DNA of 64,000 nt, from contig MSJH02000698.1 in the NCBI GenBank assembly GCA_001931875.2, positions 62,001-126,000 on the forward strand, in the 5' to 3' direction. The translations under genes were made by a program, and so were the position numbers. The notes under the pieces were generated by a model. That model saw nothing but the letters and a program-made list of their open reading frames with translations. It was not told the origin of the DNA and did not search any database. Shown here one piece after another: positions 58,256 through 64,000 of the stretch (positions are counted from its first letter, which is position 1; the number at the start of each line of letters is the position of its first letter). Source of the stretch: Byssochlamys sp. IMV 00236 (lineage: Eukaryota > Ascomycota > Eurotiomycetes > Eurotiales > Thermoascaceae).

Positions 58256-58966
58256 AATGGTTTCGGGAGCGTGCTCTTCAACAACGCTGGTGGGCCCGGA
58301 GCCGATAAACTGTATATTATTCTTGTTATCTATCCGATTTTCTTCAGCGTACCATATATATAGCACGTATAGAGTTAGATCTCGGAATGTCCGGTACCTC
58401 GTCGAAGCGATGACGAAATTCCACCGTATGGAGAAGAACGAACTGCTGTTGTATACTCCTTACTAGCATTATTATAGCGAACAAACCCATTATCCGCCAT
58501 TTGGCCGCTGTGACGTCTTGCGGCCCGCGGGGGATCGTCATCAGAAAGATGATTTCTCGTCGCCACTCTGGATACTCACATTGCTCTCGCTGATCCCCGC
58601 CCGTGCCTCATGCCCCTTTGCTCTGGTTCGTCTAGGAGAGCACAGACGCCACGCGGTTCTCCTCAATGGACGGCTCAGTCTGCTCAAGCTCGCGAAGCCT
58701 CAATTACCGTCGAGAGTTGACGAACGGTGTTCGCTGAATAGACGCTCGGCCCAGGAGAAGCTGAGCCACTGAGCTAGAGTACTCACTATTTCCCCCAACT
58801 TCCCGTGGGCATTCGCGATTGGCATTTGAGGAGCGCAAAGCGGACGATGTCTTCATTTCTTGTCTTGTGATTCTCCTCCCTTCTTTGGAACTTATTCTCC
58901 TCCTTCTCCTGCAAGGCAATCGATCCGTCTCCTCTCTGTGACCGGTCTGCCCCGTGCTGAGTCGAG
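58256..58966. other. Intergenic region between ATP12 and the oxysterol-binding protein gene
   Basis: About 710 bp. The second half (58560-58960) is pyrimidine-rich on the + strand (CTCCTCCTTCTCCTGC-like at 58889-58912) and likely contains the promoter and 5' leader of the downstream gene. No RNA gene or repeat of note. Confidence 0.5.
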
Positions 58967-61900
58967 ATGACGGAAAAGAGCGCGAGGTGAGTGCTTCGTT
59001 TTGCCCCTGAAGCCCGGGTCGTTGCTGCCTTGGTACCGTGGATGCGCTGGAAGCTAGGACAGACGACGCTGGTGTCCATCCTTTGCCAGAGACAACAATA
59101 GCTGCCCGAGTGCAGTCAACTATCAACCATCTCGAGTTTCGCGTGTCATTGTCAGACGGCGGGGTTTCAAGCGCCTGCACGGCCCAAGCTGTTAGCGGCC
59201 GGGATTCTTGAGACGCTCTTGCGAGGAGTCGCATGCGTGCTAACGTTACCCCTCTGATATTATTATAGTCACAAGCGCAGCAAGAGTGCTCTGGCACTCT
59301 CGATTCTCCATCGCGACAAGTCCAAGACGGAGGACGTGATGGACGAGAGCCCCGGCGGCGGCAACAGCTCTCCACAGTCCCTTTCGTCTTCTCCGAGCGG
59401 CCACGCTCTCACTCACTCTCTCTCTCGGACTAGCGGTCGAGGTTTCGGTCGCCAAAAGTCACTGCGGGACAGTTCACCTACCAAGATATCGCCAGCAAAT
59501 ACACTGGAGAGCGTGCCCTCTGAGGAGGCCGCCGGCGGTGCCAAACCAGAAATAAACGGAAACCCAGAACCGAAGAGCATGTCGATCAATCAGTCCGTGA
59601 AGACTTTCCGTCTCTTCGAAGTGCTCCGAAGCGGGGATACGGGTGCTATATCGAAGGCCATCAAGGAGGCCAAGGAAACCGAAGGAATCAATGCCTGCGC
59701 CCCGGGGACAACCATCCTGCACCTGGCAATCCAATGCGCCGAGCCTCAGGTCGTAGAATACGTCCTATCTACGGGGGATGACCTGGATATCAACGCTCGC
59801 GACCGTGAGGGCAACACTCCTTTGCATCTTGCTGCCCAGCTCGGTCGAGCTACCGTAGTGCGGGAGTTGTTGGACAGGCCCGTCATCAATGATACGATCC
59901 TCAACTACCGTGGCCAAACAGCCCTTGATGTCGCGCGCACACCGGAGATCTTCCAGCAGCTTCAACTTGCGCGGTCGTTGTTCCTCGACACCAGAACTAA
60001 GGAGATACAGGAGCTCATCAGACAAGGGGCTTATGAGAAGCTTGAAAGGCTCCTCGAACAACCCCGTGTTCAGGGCTGTGTTGATGTGAATGGTTTGGAG
60101 CTCGTGACGGATAGCGAGACGATACAAACAGGAGGAACTCTGTTACATGAAGGGGCTCGGAAAAAGGATACACAACTTCTCCAGATTCTTCTCATGCGCG
60201 GAGCGGATCCCTTCCGCCGTGACAAGAAGGGCAGGCTGCCGCAGGATGTGACCAAGGATGATAAGACGCGGGCCATTCTGAAGAAATCCCCGGCTGCCGT
60301 GATAGCGCAGCGTGGAATCCAGGAGAAGGCCATTCTCGGTAATGCTGCTGCCCAAGGCAGCCCCGAGACGGTTCTCGCGGGCAAGGATGCGCGCGAGATG
60401 AGAGGCTATCTGAAGAAATGGACCAACTACACGAGTGGTTACAAACTTCGTTGGTTTGTGCTTGAGGATGGTGTTCTGAGCTACTACAAACACCAAGGTG
60501 AGTTCATCAAGCCCATTCACCTCGTGCCCGTGCCCGGTCTAGACTAATTCCTATCTAGATGATGCCGGGTCCGCTTGTCGCGGAGCTATCAATATGCGAA
60601 TCGCCAAGCTCCACATGGATTCCCAGGACAAGACACGATTTGAAATCCTTGGCAAGTCTTCTGTGAAATATCACTTGAAGGCAAATCATGTTGTCGAAGC
60701 GAAACGATGGTTCTGGTCTCTGAACAATGCTATACAATGGGCCAAGGACGAGGCAAAGGAGGAGGAGCGAAGACGAACGAGGACCGCAGAGGCCTTTCGG
60801 CAAGCTAAGATGGAGCAGGTCGATGGCCAGCCATCAGACTGCGTGACAGACACCCCGAGTATCGCCAGCAGCAAGGCAAACAGGAAGGGTCTCGCTCCCT
60901 CGTCCTTGGGTGTGCCAACCAGCAATGGCTCCAGGCTGAGCACGCAGCCATCCCGCACAACAATGGACAGCACTACTGTAGATGAAGATGCTTCCATCTA
61001 TGCTCCGTCTTATGACCCCAGTGTTACGCAGAACGAGATGAACATCCGGCGGATGTCCAGCCAGGTGACCACAATTCCTGATGATGTGGACGACGACTAT
61101 GTCGATGACGCCTCAAGCCGGGATATTCAGCCAGTCGACAAGGACGCTTTTAATATCACCGCCCAGTCCGCGAAGCTACAACTTGAGCTCCTTGCCAGCG
61201 TCTCAGCCTCGCTTCAGAACCAGAAGTCTGAGAATCCTCAAATGCTCATATCAGATCCCGCAGTCGAACAGGCGCTCGTCACTTACCAGGCTGCCGTTAG
61301 CAGTCTCAATGGCCTTATACAAGATCTTCTGAAGATATCCCGCGACCGGGACGCTTACTGGCAGTACAGGCTAGACAAGGAGGAAGATACCCGCAAGATG
61401 TGGGAGGAGAGTATGGCCCGTGTCGCGCAGGAGCATGAAGAACTGCAATCTAGGATTGGCGAATCGGAGGACAAGCGGAGACGCACGAAGAAGGCGCTCA
61501 GAGAGGCTCTAGGAAATGCCTCTGCGGCTACCAGCCGCCCAGTCAGTCGTGGACGAACTGAAGCACAGCTTCCTGACGTTCCGGAGACGGAGCATGACAC
61601 GGTGGACGAGTCTCTTCGACAAGAGGTTCAGGAACCGGCGGCAGTTGATGGTGAGACTGTTGAAACAGCGGAGCTTCTGGAGAAGCCTGTACCTTCTAAG
61701 GCACCCACCCCCGTGCAGATTCCTGACCTCAGCGATTCCGAGGACGAGGAGGACGAGTTCTTTGATGCTGTTGATGCCGGAGAGATTGAAGCCGAACCTC
61801 TAGCAGAGTCCGAGGTCAAGGTAGAAAAGCCAGTTCCGGAGGGAGAGGGCGCCAATCTTCGTGTCATGAAGCAAGCCGAGATCAGCCCGTCGTTCAGAGG

Positions 61901-63205
61901 CTACGAGGATCCAATAAGGGAGAAGTTGAAGATGGAGGCAGATAACCGACCTAAGATCTCGCTATGGGTATGTTCTTGTGTAATTTTCATGACGGTTCAC
62001 TTTTCTCACACATCACAGGGTATCCTCAAATCCATGATCGGAAAGGACATGACGAAGATGACGCTTCCAGTCTCCTTCAACGAGCCCACTTCTCTTCTTC
62101 AGCGAGTAGCGGAGGACATGGAATATGCCGATCTTCTGGATGTCGCTGCGGACCGTGCTGACTCTATGGAGCGTATGCTCTATGTAGCTGCCTTTGCAGC
62201 TAGTGAGTATGCCTCGACGATTGGCAGAGTCGCGAAGCCGTTCAACCCACTACTGGGTGAGACTTACGAGTATGTCAGACCTGACAAAGGATACCGCTTC
62301 TTCATCGAACAGGTCAGCCACCATCCGCCGATCGGTGCGGCGTGGGCGGAGTCTCCCAAATGGGACTACTATGTAAGCAGATATATATACTGGCTCTGTT
62401 CTTTCTATGGTAACCCTGACATTGTAAATTCTAGGGCGAGTCTGCTGTTAAGTCAAAGTTCTATGGCAAGTCGTTCGACATCAACCCCTTAGGTACGTGG
62501 TTCTTGAAGCTGCGGCCTATCACTGGCGGTGAAGAGCTCTACACGTGGAAGAAGGTCACCTCTTCCGTGGTTGGCATCATCACTGGAAACCCGACAGTTG
62601 ACAATTACGGGCCGATGGAGATCAAGAACTGGACCACCGGTGAAGTTTGCACGTTGGACTTCAAGCCTAGAGGCTGGAAAGCGTCATCCGCGTACCAGGT
62701 TACTGGAAAGGTGATGGACAAGGACGGACAGACGAAATGGAGCATTGGTGGCCGTTGGAATGACAAGATCTATGCCCGCCACACTCCTGGCTTCCATGCT
62801 GAGGTGTCGGAGCGAGACCCCGAATCCGCGAAGACGTTCCTTGTCTGGAAGAGCAACCCTCGGCCCAGCGGCATTCCGTTCAACTTGACACCGTTTGTGG
62901 TGACGCTCAATGCTCTCCCTGACCGTCTGAAGGAGAACCTGCCCCCCACGGATACTCGACTCCGTCCCGACCAGCGGGCGATGGAGGAAGGCGAGTATGA
63001 CTTTGCCGCGACGGAGAAGAACCGTGTGGAGGAGAAGCAGCGGGCCAAGAGGAGGGAGCGAGAGATGAAGGGTGAAGAGTATTCTCCCAAGTGGTTTACC
63101 AGGGGTAAGTGTCCTGTCAGTGGCGAGGAGTTCTGGGTTTACACCGGCAAGTATTGGAAATGCCGGGAGCAGCATGACTGGAGTGCTAGCGAGGATATCT
63201 TTTGA
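58967..63205 (+). CDS. Oxysterol-binding protein (Osh1/Osh2 type: ankyrin, PH, FFAT, ORD)
   Basis: Exons 58967-58986, 59269-60497, 60559-61967, 62019-62372 and 62435-63205 join in frame to about 1260 aa, the size of yeast Osh1/Osh2. The first exon is only 20 nt and its intron 282 bp. Domains in order: ankyrin repeats at about 125-345 ([20 protein letters not shown]); a PH domain at about 384-490 ([25 protein letters not shown]); an FFAT motif EFFDAVD at 816-822 in an acidic tract, which binds VAP/Scs2 at the ER; and the ORD sterol/lipid-binding domain from about 887, with EQVSHHPP at 983-990. The protein should move sterol or PI4P between the ER and a Golgi, vacuole or plasma membrane contact site. 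There is no GOLD domain. A GTAAGT...CAG near 63104-63120 is too short to be an intron. Confidence 0.94.
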
Positions 63206-63601
63206 TGTGCCATATGCACATGTATGAAGCGTGTGTACTTTTAATCGCGCCGTCGTTTGCATTGGATGGATTGACACAAGCAAGAATCCCTCTTGACGTG
63301 TTCGGTCCGGGGAAGTGTTCGGGAGTTTGACCTATACCAGCATATCCTGTAGACACCCTAATAGACTCACTTGATCCTATGGAAACAAGGAATATGCCTG
63401 TATTGATCACATTGTATAATTGGCCCTCTTTGATAATATAAGATCTTATAACTATCAGTACTAAATAAAATAATGATAATATATTAGTTAATCGTTGCTC
63501 TAGTTGACCCCGGTCACGTGTTACCGTCTCGTCCCGCAGCCAAAACGAAAAGCTTCACGATCTCCGAGATCCATTCGCCCTGACCTCGAACAGCAGTTTG
63601 C
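63206..63601. other. Intergenic region upstream of the last gene
   Basis: About 400 bp. It contains the 3' UTR of the oxysterol-binding protein gene, an AT-rich patch at 63420-63490, and probably the promoter of the gene starting at 63602 (CACGTG-like GTCACGTGTTACC at about 63514). Nothing else seen. Confidence 0.45.
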
Positions 63602-64000
63602 ATGATGCGGGCCGGCTTCACCTGTGACCGCTGCCTCCAGAGCCTGCGGCTCAATGTTCGAGCCCGGGTCTCCAATGTGCGTCCTGGGTATCTTCCGGGC
63701 CCCAGGCGGAAACATCACCTGGCGTCTCCGATTGCTGGAGGGTTAGACTCACGACAAAAGAGCCGCCTACAACCGAAGGAAGCGCAGGAGTCTGGCAAGC
63801 GATTGACTTCTTCAGCTGCTGCACGACCGCGTGTCCCAGCCGGTGCTACTGGACCGTCTCAGCATCTCAACGAAGCCCGGACGCTGCTCAAGCCGAATAA
63901 CCTATTCCATCCTTTTTCCAAGTCGCCCTCTCCCGCAATTCGACAGCGCGCGGAATTTATCAAGCAGAATGCCTTCTGCCCTCATCCAAGCCACCGGCAG
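63602..64000 (+). CDS. Start of an unrecognised, probably mitochondrial protein (truncated by window end)
   Basis: An open frame of 133 codons runs from ATG at 63602 to the window edge without a stop. The N-terminus (MMRAGFTCDRCLQSLRLNVRARV) is Arg-rich and lacks acidic residues, with a CxxC pair, as in many fungal mitochondrial precursors. Residues about 85-133 (LNEARTLLKPNNLFHPF..., RQRAEFIKQNAFCPHPSH) look like conserved, non-repetitive sequence, which supports a real gene. I do not recognise the family. An intron within the visible part cannot be excluded. Confidence 0.6.
   Translation, partial: MMRAGFTCDRCLQSLRLNVRARVSNVRPGYLPGPRRKHHLASPIAGGLDSRQKSRLQPKEAQESGKRLTSSAAARPRVPAGATGPSQHLNEARTLLKPNNLFHPFSKSPSPAIRQRAEFIKQNAFCPHPSHRQ

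Noticed and set aside
63104..63121. GTAAGT followed by CAG within the last exon of the oxysterol-binding protein gene
   Set aside because: The span is under 20 nt, too short for an intron, and the read-through sequence matches the C-terminal family pattern.
62684..63283. 199-codon minus-strand frame opposite the ORD domain
   Set aside because: Antisense shadow of the oxysterol-binding domain.
1..64000. CRISPR arrays, operons or bacterial ribosome-binding sites
   Set aside because: None were seen, and none are expected in a fungal nuclear genome; the repeats present are transposons and microsatellites.

Overview
This window is nuclear DNA of a filamentous ascomycete, most likely a member of the Eurotiales (Aspergillus/Penicillium relatives). 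The evidence is short GT-AG introns (about 50-280 bp) in almost every gene, a xylitol dehydrogenase of the Aspergillus XdhA type, a fungal Clr5-domain protein, a HET-C protein, an Osh1/Osh2-type sterol-binding protein, and a left end destroyed by repeat-induced point mutation (RIP). I could not run searches. All names rest on motifs read from the translations, and exon boundaries were built by hand from splice signals and reading-frame continuity.

Layout. 1-6250 is very AT-rich and holds two RIP-degraded transposons on the + strand: a Ty1/copia retrotransposon (about 1-4000) and a Fot1/pogo-type DNA transposon (4422-6249) whose inverted repeats and TA target duplication can still be read. A sharp boundary leads into genes: an FBXO21-like F-box/transglutaminase-like/YccV protein (+), UTP17/NAN1 (-), and a four-exon RPB10 (+) that shares a 427 bp divergent promoter with UTP17. 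A 6.3 kb gene-poor stretch precedes a sugar-porter MFS transporter (+), and another 2.7 kb stretch follows it. Next come a Clr5-domain protein with an internal tandem duplication (-) and an unknown low-complexity protein (-). Xylitol dehydrogenase xdhA (+) has sites matching XlnR, AraR and CreA motifs upstream. A Rab4-like GTPase (-) and D-lactate dehydrogenase (+) are divergent. They are followed by HET-C (-), a vacuolar-type Ca2+/H+ exchanger (-), a Ser-rich protein with a Cys-rich C-terminus (+), and a family 2 glycosyltransferase (-). A 7.6 kb gene desert rich in microsatellites contains a tRNA-like element. The window closes with the ATP synthase assembly chaperone ATP12 (+), an ankyrin-PH-FFAT-ORD oxysterol-binding protein (+), and the start of an unrecognised, probably mitochondrial protein (+).

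Most genes look like ordinary core functions: rRNA processing, RNA polymerase, pentose and lactate oxidation, trafficking, Ca2+ and sterol homeostasis, and mitochondrial ATP synthase assembly. I see no secondary-metabolite cluster and no convincing new multi-gene system. The most distinctive items are the HET-C protein (metal-site-like motif, glycine zipper, Tyr/Gln/Arg-rich region and a His-rich last exon reached through one of two competing splice acceptors), the Rab4-like protein lacking the catalytic switch II glutamine, the duplicated about 90-residue unit in the Clr5 protein, the tRNA-like element, and a CGGAGTA/TACTCCG word that recurs in the gene deserts.
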